From: JAKFEE01 sp036675815
GTDB taxonomy: Bacteria > Pseudomonadota > Alphaproteobacteria > Rhodospirillales > Magnetospirillaceae
NCBI GenBank assembly: GCA_036675815.1
Contig: JAKFEE010000021.1
Location: forward strand, 186,001 to 250,000
Length of the DNA stretch: 64,000 nt
Direction of reading: 5' to 3'
Below are positions 28,301 to 36,379 of this stretch, in pieces. The position numbers and the translations under genes were made by a program. Numbering within the stretch: position 1 is the stretch's first letter; each line of letters begins with the position of its first letter. The notes below the pieces were generated by a model that was not told the DNA's origin, searched no databases, and was given only the letters and a program-made list of their open reading frames with translations.

Positions 28301-28738
28301 GTGGTAATCGATCTCGGCCAAGTCGCCCCATTCGGTAAATTTGCCGGGGTCGACCGGATCGACGGCACGCGGGCTTTTCGGCGAGCCATCGGGATTACGG
28401 GCGAACCAGGCCGAGCGGGTTTCCACCAAAGGGCTGTCCTTGGCCGTGTGGTTGACCACCAGATCCATCATCACCCTGAGCCCGTGTTCGCCGGCGGCGG
28501 CGGCGAAGCGGCGCAGCAGCTCGTCGGCGGACTCGCTCGATCCGCCCTGAAACAGCGGGTGCAGGCGGTCGTATTCCTTGACCGCATAGAGGCTGCCGGA
28601 AAAGCCCGGGTAGTGGAACGGATTGAGATAGATCCAATCGAAGCCCATGGCGGCGATGCGCGGCAGATGGTGATGCCAATCGGCCACGGCACCCGCCAGC
28701 AGCGGAAACAGATTGTAGATGCGCGGACCCTGCTGCAC
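25367..28738 (-). CDS. glgE: maltosyltransferase GlgE with extra N-terminal GH13 (alpha-amylase-like) module
   Basis: Transfers maltose from maltose 1-phosphate to glucan ends. At 1123 residues it is far longer than usual GlgE (about 650-700). Residues 1-440 form a complete GH13 module with DLVVNHTAKDS, FRCDAAYKVP (nucleophile near 174), FAAETLGC (near 206) and FPESHDTPRL (near 258). From about 470 the GlgE part follows: its N-terminal domain, ALDFAIQCAPDHP, VTIFRVDNPHTKPVPFWEW (near 841), TIFLSEAFTRPKMM (near 871) and FFPTTPDILPQF. The GTG at 28738 has AAGGAGG about 4 bases upstream and is chosen over the ATG at 28762, which lacks one. It is the first gene of the glucan cluster, 8 bases from treS. 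What the N-terminal module does is not known to me. Confidence 0.93.
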   Translation of the reverse strand: MQQGPRIYNLFPLLAGAVADWHHHLPRIAAMGFDWIYLNPFHYPGFSGSLYAVKEYDRLHPLFQGGSSESADELLRRFAAAAGEHGLRVMMDLVVNHTAKDSPLVETRSAWFARNPDGSPKSPRAVDPVDPGKFTEWGDLAEIDYHNRALWPELITQWSEVARHFAGLGFAGFRCDAAYKVPAEVWAGIIANVHDARPDGQFAAETLGCRVDEIEALATAGFHYLFNSAKWWDFKSDWLLDQYDTLRRIAPSIAFPESHDTPRLMSEVPRGGDPLRYYRLRTLLAAFVSSGWMIPLGFEFGFRKALNVVETRPDDWEAQAFDLSPFITAVNACKRATPAMTLEGPQERLTRPDNPLVALLRRTPDGTAAALLLMNSDGHRAFDVEMAALLRPTGFAIDRFEDCTPDDGAASLPERVRLEPFDVRLLRTRASGAGRVETPPAYAVDAPTSSAGGAHIAETAVDLMAGLATRAILIEGVTPKVDGGRFAVKREVGDLIEIGADIFKDGHDRIAAAVLYREKGEARWREAPMALVDGNDRWVGRFKLERNTRYEYTVESWVDHFESWRHDVGKKRDAGQSIALELTEGRALVAASVERAELSDRDRLRRILADFDAADGDDEKADLLQSTMLRQIMARNPDRSASVRSGAVSEVIVDRIIARFAAWYEMMARSQGSDPTASATFHDCIRRLPEIRAMGFDVLYLLPIHPIGRVHRKGPNNTLSAGPHDPGSPYAIGSDEGGHKAVHPGLGTLDDFRALVRAAADHGMEVALDFAIQCAPDHPYVREHPEWFVWRPDGTIKYAENPPKKYQDIVNVNFYGPHARALWDEMLSVVLFWCEQGVTIFRVDNPHTKPVPFWEWLIRTVQENYPGTIFLSEAFTRPKMMRMLAKVGFTQSYTYFTWRNFKAELTDYLTELSQSESREYFRPNFFPTTPDILPQFLQTGGRPAFRIRFVLAATLSSVYGIYNSYELCESAGIPGKEEYMNSEKYQYKVWDWDRPGNIKDEITAINRIRRENPALHEFENVRFHQADDDNVIFYSKMTLDRSNIIFVAVNLDPFDAHDAVLHFPLEMIGVPAGETFEVEELLTGVRHLWRGIRHKVRLDPQVNPAAIFRVTVWTSVDYRTPCF

Positions 28739-28940
28739 GCGGCCTCCTTCCCGGCGGGCCATCGACCCGCGGTCATCGGTTCTGGCGTGCTGTGCATGTC
28801 TCGCCGCGGGGGCGGCTTTTCAATTCCCCCCGACGCACAAACGGCGGCGAAAGGTCAGGGACGGCCGTCTTGCCTAGGCCGATGGCCGTAAGCTCCACCG
28901 CCCGGGACGGAGCGAGCGGCGGACTGACGGTCTGTGCCGG

Positions 28941-29075
28941 TCAGCGCCGGCTGGCGCCTTTCGCACGGCGCCAGCCGGCGAGATCAACCACCTCGGCCGT
29001 TTCCGGCGCCGGCGGCAGCCATGCCGACCAATACATCAACCATGCAGCGACCCAGGGCAGCATAACTGGATGCAT
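28941..29075 (-). CDS. possible small Trp-rich protein (44 residues)
   Basis: An ATG at 29075, with GAGGG about 10 bases upstream, opens a 44-codon frame ending in TGA. The product has a hydrophobic Trp-rich N-half (MHPVMLPWVAAWLMYWSAWL, long enough for one membrane helix) and a polar basic C-half (ETAEVVDLAGWRRAKGASRR). The AT-rich upstream DNA (29076-29165) looks like a promoter region on this strand. A perfect 14-base inverted repeat falls in the last codons. No family is recognised. It reads toward glgE, 202 bases away, and could be a leader gene of that cluster or independent. Confidence 0.45.
   Translation of the reverse strand: MHPVMLPWVAAWLMYWSAWLPPAPETAEVVDLAGWRRAKGASRR
28945..28980. 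repeat. perfect 14-base inverted repeat upstream of glgE
   Basis: CGCCGGCTGGCGCC and GGCGCCAGCCGGCG are separated by 8 bases. The stem is very GC-rich, with no T tract on either strand. It overlaps the 3' end of the possible small gene, so it could end or stabilise that transcript or attenuate entry into glgE. Confidence 0.6.
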
Positions 29076-29270
29076 TGATGTTCTACCCTCAAATATTCCT
29101 TTAGAGCAGGATAGCACCACCATTAAGTTCGGCGTTACTGCCATAAAGAGGTAACAGTCGGCTTCTACGGCGCCTGTGTCCAACTCGTCTTGGGAACTCC
29201 ACAGGCGAACTAGGGGTGAGCGCGTCGCATTGCCCAACGCCCCCTGAACGAGGATGCCCGGCGGTCCCAT

Positions 29271-30202
<932 letters not shown>

Positions 30203-30203
<1 letters not shown>

Positions 30204-30886
30204 TGCCCCGCTGCCCCCGGATCCCCTGGAAGCCAGTGATCTTCGTCCTATGCCTGCTGCCGCTGGCCATGCTGGCCCATCAGGCGGCGATGGGCGGGCT
30301 CGGCGCCAATCCGATCGAAAAAGTGACGCGCAGCCTCGGCGAATGGGCCCTGCGCTTCCTGGCCATCGGCTTGGCCATGACACCGTTGCGCCGGGCGCAA
30401 GGATGGGTGTGGCTGGCGCAGTTTCGGCGCATGATCGGCCTTTACGCCTTCTTCTATGCTTGCCTGCACGTCGCCAGCTATGTCGTTCTCGATCAATTCT
30501 TCGACTGGCCGGCAATCGGCAAGGACCTGGTCAAGCGCCCCTACATCACCGTGGGCATGGCCGCCTTCCTGCTGCTGGTGCCGCTGGCGGTGACCTCGAC
30601 CAAGGGCATGATCCGCCGCCTCGGCGGGAGTCGCTGGCGCCGCCTGCACCGGCTGGTCTATCTGGCGGCACCGCTTGGTGCGGTGCACTTCCTCATGCTG
30701 GTCAAGGCCGACCTGCGCGACCCCTTGTTCTACGGCGTCGTCCTGGCCCTGCTGCTCGGCCATCGTCTTCTGTCGGCCGCGCCGACGCTCTTCCGCCCGA
30801 CGGCCGGACGTGGCCGCATGACAAATCGACGAAAGCCGGAATTGCCGGCTCTCGCCGATTGTCGAGGTTCCGAGATAGATCGCTAG
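30203..30886 (+). CDS. msrQ: heme-binding membrane subunit MsrQ (YedZ)
   Basis: Inner-membrane cytochrome b-type protein that passes electrons to MsrP. 227 residues with six hydrophobic segments. It carries RSLGEWALRFLAIGLAMTPL, RRMIGLYAFFYACLHVASY (heme histidine), LAVTSTKGMIRRLGGSRWRR and LHRLVYLAAPLGAVHFLML (histidines). The start ATG shares its A with the msrP stop (TGATG). The last 30 residues are polar and not typical of the family. Its TAG lies on a CTAG palindrome that is also the stop of the convergent lipoprotein gene. Confidence 0.94.
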
Positions 30887-31128
30887 CGGTTCGTCGCCGG
30901 GCTTTCCGCCGGCGGCGTCGCGGGCGAGGATGACGGCGTGTCCGCCGAGGGCGGCGGTGCGGCAGCCGGCGGCGGTGCCGTGGTCGTGCTGCCCGACGGC
31001 GGCGTGCCCTGGCTGGTCTGCTGGTCGGTCGTGGCGCCGGGCTGTTCGGCCTGCTGCTCACTCTGGTCACAGGCGGCAACCCCCAGCGCCAATAGCAGGG
31101 CGGAAGCCGCGACAGCGTTCTTTACCAT
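30883..31128 (-). CDS. small Pro/Thr/Ser-rich lipoprotein, hypothetical
   Basis: An 81-residue product with a lipoprotein signal (MVKNAVAASALLLALGVAAC, lipobox ending at Cys20). The rest is a low-complexity tail of Gln, Thr, Ser, Pro and Ala with no fold. The ATG at 31128 has GGAGA 7 bases upstream; an upstream in-frame ATG at 31152 would break the signal peptide. It ends on the same CTAG as msrQ. The function is unknown; it is probably anchored in a membrane leaflet with a flexible spacer. Confidence 0.72.
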   Translation of the reverse strand: MVKNAVAASALLLALGVAACDQSEQQAEQPGATTDQQTSQGTPPSGSTTTAPPPAAAPPPSADTPSSSPATPPAESPATNR

Positions 31129-31197
31129 CTCTCTATCTCCACTCGGTGGCACCGCCTCAACAACGCCGCGCCATCCGAGAAGTTCCGTCGAGGGCCG

Positions 31198-31665
31198 TCA
31201 CTGCCCCGTCGGCTGCCCCGCGGCATAGAGGCTGACGGTGCTGATGCTGTTCTTGGCCGAGCTTTCGGTGAACTCGGTGGAATAGGCGACATAGATCAGG
31301 CTGTTGCGCTTCTGATCGAAGATGCGGCGGATGCGCACGTGCTTGAACACCAGGCTTTCCTTCTGGCTGAACACCACCTCGCCGTCGGCATCGGTGTCGA
31401 TGTCCTTGATCTTGATCGGCCCGGTCTGTCGGCAGGCAATGGAATAGTTCGACGGATTCTCGAACCAGTTGCCGCTCACCAGCCGCTCGATGGTGCCGCG
31501 GTCGAAGCGCGAGATGTGGCAGGTGACGCCCTCGACCTCGGGATCGTCCAGGGCCTCGACGACGATGTCGTTGCCCTTGATATCGAGGCCGATGCGGCCG
31601 ACCTCGTCGGCGGCCAGGGCGGTGGCCGGCAGCAGCGCGGCCAGCAGGAAAAATGCGATCCTCAT
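31198..31665 (-). CDS. creA: CreA family protein
   Basis: A 155-residue exported protein of the CreA family, whose molecular role is not established. Signal peptide MRIAFFLLAALLPATALA, then the family core: DEVGRIGLDIKGNDIVVEAL, DDPEVEGVTCHISRFDRG, the two cysteines (TCHIS and IACRQTGP) and SLVFKHVRIRRIFDQKRNSL. The ATG at 31665 is preceded by AAGGA at 9 bases; an upstream ATG at 31728 would mask the signal peptide. It likely acts in the periplasm. Neighbours are a lipoprotein and another exported protein, with no clear functional link. Confidence 0.92.
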   Translation of the reverse strand: MRIAFFLLAALLPATALAADEVGRIGLDIKGNDIVVEALDDPEVEGVTCHISRFDRGTIERLVSGNWFENPSNYSIACRQTGPIKIKDIDTDADGEVVFSQKESLVFKHVRIRRIFDQKRNSLIYVAYSTEFTESSAKNSISTVSLYAAGQPTGQ

Positions 31666-31772
31666 CGAAGCGGGTCCTTGATCTGCCATGTCGGGAGCAA
31701 TCTGGCGCAGCCGCCGCAGCCAATGCAAGGCTGTGGCTGGCGACGACCGGCATCATCGGCTAGCCTGGAGCG

Positions 31773-32243
31773 ATGCGCCGCTTCGTCGCCCTGATGCTTG
31801 CGCCCGTGCTGATGCTCGCCGCCCCGGCGGCGGCCCAGCCCCAAGGCTGCCTCACCGCCCGCGAGGCGCAGGCCGAACAGGCCGTGCGCCACGGCGTGCG
31901 CCTGCGCGAGGGCGCGTGGCGGTGCGAGGCTCTGGGTTTCGCCACCGGCAGCATCGCCGCATGGCGGGCGGCCGAGGCCGTCCTCGGCCAGCGCTTCGCC
32001 GGGCAAACCGAGGTGCGGCGGCGCGCCTTCGTCCGCGAGTTCGAGAACGGCGCCGCCGCCGAACTGGCCCGGTGGGACGGCCGCATCGTCAGCTATTTCC
32101 GCCACCGCCCGCTGGGCGAAGCCTACTGCCAACGGCTGGCCGACAAGTTGCATGAGACCGCGCGCGGCGGCTGGCGGGCCTTCCAAACCCAGGCGGCGCG
32201 CGAGCGCCCCGAGATCGAGATGGATCACAGGCTGTGCCGGTGA
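31773..32243 (+). CDS. hypothetical exported protein
   Basis: A 156-residue product not recognised as any family. It starts with a signal peptide (MRRFVALMLAPVLMLAAPAAA, cleavage before QPQG). Three of its four mature-region cysteines (QGCLTA, WRCEAL, AYCQRL) plus a C-terminal CR could form disulfides in the periplasm. The rest is Ala- and Arg-rich and helical. Codon pattern and a clean start after the creA promoter region support a real gene. It is divergent from creA and convergent with the phasin gene. Confidence 0.7.
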   Translation: MRRFVALMLAPVLMLAAPAAAQPQGCLTAREAQAEQAVRHGVRLREGAWRCEALGFATGSIAAWRAAEAVLGQRFAGQTEVRRRAFVREFENGAAAELARWDGRIVSYFRHRPLGEAYCQRLADKLHETARGGWRAFQTQAARERPEIEMDHRLCR

Positions 32244-32266
32244 CTTGGGGCGCGCGCTCTTGTCGG

Positions 32267-32851
32267 TTACTGGGGCCGCGGGCGCTCCTCCTCGCCCGCC
32301 ATGCGCTGGGCGCCGCGACGGCCGAGTTCCTCCGCCTTGGCGGCGGCGGACTGCAACTCGTCAATGGTCTCGGAGGCGGTGTCGCTACCGATGCGCAGCA
32401 GACGCACGCTGCCATCCAGCCACTGGTCCATGGTTTCGCGGATGAAGTCGCGCTGCAGTGACGCCACGTCCTCGACCGAGCGGCATTTGGCGATGTCGTT
32501 GGCGGTGCGCATGCCCGAGCGCAGGGTGTCCTGGGTGAAGCGCATCACCTCCCAGCCCATCTCCTGCAGGCCGCGCGCCATGCGGGCCTGACTGCTGGTG
32601 AGGCGGCCGATGTCCTTGCTGGACCAGTCGGTAAGGTCACGATAGGCCGAGACCGAGGCATTGAACATCCGCCCGAATTGCTCGCTTTGCGCCCGCCCAA
32701 GTTCGGCGGCGCGATTCATCTCCTGTTGCCCCAGACGCAGCACGTCGCCACCGGCGCGGCCGGCCTGTTCGGCCCCGCGTGCCGTCTCCTTGCCGGCGTG
32801 CTGGGCCATCCGTTCCGGCGCGCCCTGAGCCTCGTCTTTCTTCTGTGCCAT
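32267..32851 (-). CDS. phasin family protein
   Basis: A 194-residue, helix-rich, soluble protein of the phasin type. Such proteins coat polyhydroxyalkanoate granules. The core runs from MNRAAELGRAQSEQFGRMFN through YRDLTDWSSKDIGRL and GWEVMRFTQDTL to DEDVASLQRDFIRE-like sequence, and a C-terminal Ala/Glu helix follows. The N-terminal 45 residues are Ala/Gly/Glu-rich and likely disordered. The ATG at 32851 follows GGAGA; the long upstream extension is not protein-like. It suggests PHA storage, in keeping with the carbon-storage cluster nearby. A stress-type phasin-like protein is the alternative. Confidence 0.82.
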   Translation of the reverse strand: MAQKKDEAQGAPERMAQHAGKETARGAEQAGRAGGDVLRLGQQEMNRAAELGRAQSEQFGRMFNASVSAYRDLTDWSSKDIGRLTSSQARMARGLQEMGWEVMRFTQDTLRSGMRTANDIAKCRSVEDVASLQRDFIRETMDQWLDGSVRLLRIGSDTASETIDELQSAAAKAEELGRRGAQRMAGEEERPRPQ

Positions 32852-33111
32852 TGCTCTCTCCGTGCATCGATGACCGGGAACGGAGACCCCGCCCCTATCG
32901 ACACAACAACCCAGCGGATGAGGCGTTCCGCCGCTGGCCGAAATTTCGCCGCGGCCGGTGGCCGCCTCATGCCCGGCCCTACCGTCGGTGGAGAATGCCA
33001 AAGGGGCTGGTCAACCGCTCCGGTTCGTTGCAAGATGATATCGTCGCCAGGGCGCGGCAGGTTTTGCTTGGGGAATGCGCTTTTGCGAGCGCTTGCAGTG
33101 GGGTTTCGCCA

Positions 33112-33606
33112 GTGTCTGACAGCGATACCGAGGAGGAGCGGCCGACCGCCCGCGTGGGCGTGCCGATGCGCACCCGCGTCAAATGGTTCAACAGCGAAAA
33201 AGGCTTCGGCTTCGTCGCGCCGCTCGATGGTGAGGGCACCGGCGATGCCTTCGTCCATGCCTCGGCGCTGCAGATGGCCGGGCTGACGCAATTGTCGCCG
33301 GGGGCGGAAGTGACCTGCGAGATCGTCGCGGGGGCGCGCGGCCTGCAGGTCCTGCGCATCCTCGATCAGCCGGTGCTGCCGGAGACCATGGCCGGCGAGC
33401 AGGGGCTCGGCGGTTTGGTCAAGTGGTTCGCCGCCGAGAAGGGGTTCGGCTTCATTCTCGCCGACGACGGCGGCAAGGATATTTTCATCCACAAGAACGT
33501 GCTGCGCCGCTGCGGCATCGACGCCCTGGCCGACGGCCAGCGCGTGCTGGTCGACACCGCGCCGACGCTCAAGGGCCGCGAAGCGGTGTGGATCGCCGTC
33601 GACTAG
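33112..33606 (+). CDS. protein with two cold-shock domains
   Basis: A 164-residue product with two cold-shock (OB-fold) domains. The first is at about 20-85 (RVKWFNSEKGFGFVAP, then DAFVHASAL), the second at about 102-164 (LVKWFAAEKGFGFILADDG, then DIFIHKNVLRR). Both keep the RNP1-like GFGF motif and the RNP2-like (D)xFxH motif, so both should bind single-stranded RNA or DNA. Two-domain Csp proteins are common in Alphaproteobacteria. The GTG at 33112 is the likely start, but an ATG at 33166 just before the first domain is possible. Confidence 0.88.
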   Translation: MSDSDTEEERPTARVGVPMRTRVKWFNSEKGFGFVAPLDGEGTGDAFVHASALQMAGLTQLSPGAEVTCEIVAGARGLQVLRILDQPVLPETMAGEQGLGGLVKWFAAEKGFGFILADDGGKDIFIHKNVLRRCGIDALADGQRVLVDTAPTLKGREAVWIAVD

Positions 33607-33655
33607 GCTGGCCGGCCTGAGCCGCGGGTGTCTTCAGCCTCCGGCCCGGCGGCCG

Positions 33656-34327
33656 CTAGCCGGACCAAGGGGCAAGGACCCCAGGCGCACCACCCTGGCC
33701 CGGCAGCCCCTCGGCCCAGGCCGCGACGCCGCCGGCCATGGCCCGCAGGTGATCGGCAGCGGTGAGGCCCGAGGCGGCCTTGCGCGGCCTCAGATCGTGG
33801 TCGCCGTCCTCCAGCCACAGCATCTCGATGGCCGGCGACAGCCGGTAGGCCGCGACCTCCGCGCGGCTGCCGAACGCGTCGCGCGTGCCCTGCACGATCA
33901 GGGCCGGCGTGCGCATGTCGGCGAAATGAGCGGTGCGCAGTCGATCCGGCTTGCCCACGGGATGGAAGGGATAGCCGAGGCACAGCAGGCCGGCGATGCG
34001 GCCGGCGGCGTAAAGCTGGTCGGCGACCATGCTGGCGACGCGCCCGCCCATCGACTTGCCGCCAATCACCAGGCGCCCCGGCACGTCGAGGGCATCGACC
34101 GCAGCCAGGTATTCGGGGATGAGAGTTTCCGCCCGCGGCGGCGGCCGCTTTGCCGCCGAGGTGCGGCGCGCGGCCATGTAGGCGAATTCGAAGCGCACGA
34201 CGCGCAGCCCCGCGGCGGCCAGCGCCCCGGCGCAGGCGGTCAGCGCCGCCGAATCCATCGACGCCCCGGCGCCGTGGGCGAGGAGGATGGTCACCGCCGC
34301 ATCGTCGGGGCCTTCGGTCAGGAACAT
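33656..34327 (-). CDS. alpha/beta hydrolase of the KANL3/Tex30 type
   Basis: A 223-residue serine hydrolase-fold protein. It shows LLAHGAGASMDS (oxyanion region), RFEFAYMAARRT, the nucleophile elbow VIGGKSMGGRVAS, LLCLGYPFHPVGKPDRLRT, the acid in LIVQGTRDAFG and the histidine in LEDGDHDLRPRK. The family is widespread and its substrate is unknown. The ATG at 34327 has GGAG 6 bases upstream. The first 115 codons are repeated almost exactly, but frameshifted, at 38265-38594, four kilobases away in the same orientation. Confidence 0.88.
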   Translation of the reverse strand: MFLTEGPDDAAVTILLAHGAGASMDSAALTACAGALAAAGLRVVRFEFAYMAARRTSAAKRPPPRAETLIPEYLAAVDALDVPGRLVIGGKSMGGRVASMVADQLYAAGRIAGLLCLGYPFHPVGKPDRLRTAHFADMRTPALIVQGTRDAFGSRAEVAAYRLSPAIEMLWLEDGDHDLRPRKAASGLTAADHLRAMAGGVAAWAEGLPGQGGAPGVLAPWSG

Positions 34328-34646
34328 GGTCATCTCCGCAACACCCTCTCGACATCCAAGCCCGGCGGGCAATTCCGATCTCGTTCAGGAGGTCTTTGAT
34401 CGACCGTTGCTGCCATCGAGCCTGTCGGGGAGAACAGCGGACGGTAGGCCCCTTCCCGTGCCTGCCGCAACGCCTGCCGAGACGCCAGTCCTCCTTGCTT
34501 GTGCGGTCTCGGCTTGGGCGGTAACTTTTGCCTCCCTCCACTCGCCGTCGGGGTTTCCGTGACCGCACTGCCTTCCGCCCTCCAGTCGTTGAAGCCAGAG
34601 CATCGTACCGTCCTGCATCTGAAGGCGCTGATCGGCGCCGCGACGG
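34328..34646. other. non-coding junction between hydrolase gene and helicase remnant
   Basis: No gene is supported. Open frames on both strands have composition unlike the neighbouring proteins and no recognisable motif. The left edge of the decayed island falls here, because the duplicated hydrolase sequence stops at 34324. Confidence 0.5.
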
Positions 34647-35849
34647 GTGTGCGGCAACTGGGAAGCGGAACTCGCCCGCTTCGCCCCATCCTTGAAGGTG
34701 CTGCGTCTGGCCGAAACCGGCGATCGCGGCGAGATGCTGAAATCGCTCGGTCCCGGCGACGTGCTGATCGCCTCCTACGGCCTGCTGGCGCGGGAAGAGG
34801 ATAGGCTGACCCGCATTTCCTGGGCGATGGCCGTGCTCGACGAGGCCCAGGCGATCAAGAATCCCGATACGCAGCGCGCCAAGGCCAGCCAACGCCTGAG
34901 CGCCGCGTTCCCGCTGGCGCTGACCGGCACCCCGGTCGAGAACGATCTCGACGAGTTGTGGAGCATCTTTCGTTTCGTCAATCCTGGCTTGCTGGGCAGC
35001 CGCGAGGCCTTCGGCAAGCGCTTCTCCACCCCGATCGAACGCGACGGCGACCCCAATGCCAAGGCGGCGTTGAAGGCGCTGCTCCGCCCGTTCCTGCTGC
35101 GCCGCACCAAGGCCGCCGTCCTGGCTGAACTTCCCGCCCGTACCGAGCAGACGATCCTGGTCGAACGCGACGAGGAGGAACGTACCTTCTACGAGGCACT
35201 GCGCCGTCGCGCCCTGGAACGGCTGGAGGAAGCGGGTGGCGAGCGCACCCGCATCCACATCCTGGCGGAGATCACCAAGCTGCGCCAGGCCTGCTGCCAT
35301 CCCGCCCTCGCCGCTCCCGAAGCCGGCGTACCCGCGGCCAAGCTGGATGCGTTGCTGGAACTGGTGGCGGAACTGCGCGAGGGGCGTCACCGTGCCCTGG
35401 TGTTCAGCCAGTTCGTCGGCCATCTCGCGAAGATCCGCGCCGCTCTCGACGCCGCCGGAATCAGCTACCAGTACCTGGATGGCTCGACCCCTGCGCGCGA
35501 GCGCGAGAAGCGGGTGACGGCGTTCCAGGCCGGCGAAGGCGACCTGTTCCTGATCAGCCTGAAAGCCGGCGGTTTCGGCCTGAATCTCACCGCCGCCGAC
35601 TATGTCATCCATCTCGATCCATGGTGGAATCCGGCGGTCGAGGACCAAGCCTCCGACCGCGCCCACCGCATCGGTCAGCAGCGCGCGGTCACCATCTACC
35701 GGCTGATCGTCAGGGACAGCGTCGAGGAAGGTATCGTCGCCCTGCACCGGCACAAACGCGACCTCGCCGACGCCCTGCTGGACGGCGCCGACGCCGCCGG
35801 ACGGCTCTCGGAAGAGGATCTTCTCGACCTCATCCGGGGCACCGTGTGA
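34647..35849 (+). pseudogene. SNF2-family DEAD/H helicase, N-terminally truncated
   Basis: About 400 codons encode the back part of a SNF2 ATPase. The frame opens at motif Ia (CGNWEAELARFAP) and goes on to ASYGLLAREE, motif II LDEAQAIKNP, motif III ALTGTPVENDLDELWSIF, LLRRTKAAVLAELP, then motifs IV-VI (VFSQFVGHL, LKAGGFGLNLTAADYVIHLD, DRAHRIGQ) and an intact C-terminus. The ATP-binding motif I and everything before it, usually several hundred residues, are gone, and the frame is closed by TGA 16 bases before the first GTG. It should have no ATPase activity. Such proteins occur in accessory islands. Confidence 0.88.
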
Positions 35850-35915
35850 CCGAAGCTCCGGCCCGTACGCAACAACGCCCACAAGCGCACAGAGGCACGC
35901 GGCTCTCGGGCCTTC

Positions 35916-35972
35916 TGGAGCGCGGAGCTCCAGCTCCGCATTCCGCATGCGGACCTGGAGCTCCGCGCTCCA
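35916..35972. repeat. long inverted repeat, 18-base perfect arms
   Basis: Arms TGGAGCGCGGAGCTCCAG (35916-35933) and its exact complement (35955-35972) flank a 21-base centre that itself contains the palindrome CCGCATGCGG. It lies 67 bases after the helicase remnant's stop. The form recalls bacterial REP/BIME or RAYT-associated hairpins and differs from the ATTCCCGC family elsewhere in the window. Confidence 0.75.
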
Positions 35973-36026
35973 AGCCGGCCACTTTGCGTCTGCTTTCCAA
36001 GCGCAATCCGCTGAAGGGCCACTCTT

Positions 36027-36345
36027 GTGGGTCCGTGGATTTTTTCAACACGCGCCGGCACCGTCGTAGAGACGCATCTGGGCGGGCGCGGCATTACGCT
36101 TCCCACCGGCTCTGCGGCGGCTTTACATCGTCCGCGACAACGATCCGGCAGGCAACGGCGCGCGGGACACGCTGACCGAAAGGGCGAACGCCGAAGGGAT
36201 CGAGGCATCCCGCTGTCGCCGGCACTCGGGGACTTCAACGAGGATCTCCGACGGCTCGGCATCGACGCGCTTCGGGCGGGCGTTCGGGTGCAACTCGCAC
36301 CGGAGGACACTGTCCGGTTCCTTCGAGGCCACGAGACGGTTGGGC
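36027..36345 (+). pseudogene. toprim-domain (plasmid primase-like) protein remnant
   Basis: Three pieces of one protein family are visible in order but not in one frame. RAGTVVETHLGGRGITL (from about 36051) is an N-terminal motif of phage/plasmid toprim proteins. RRLYIVRDNDPAGNGARDTL (from about 36114) is the toprim strand with its DxD motif. IPLSPALGDFNEDLRRLGID, followed by ALRAGVRVQLAPEDTVRFL (from about 36209), is the C-terminal end. A large part between the first two pieces, about 150 residues in relatives, is deleted, and a one-base loss near 36208 separates the second and third. It is clearly dead and is a trace of conjugative or plasmid-borne DNA. Confidence 0.8.
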
Positions 36346-36379
36346 AGAAATCCCCGCAGGCGCTGAATTCGGTCTGCGC

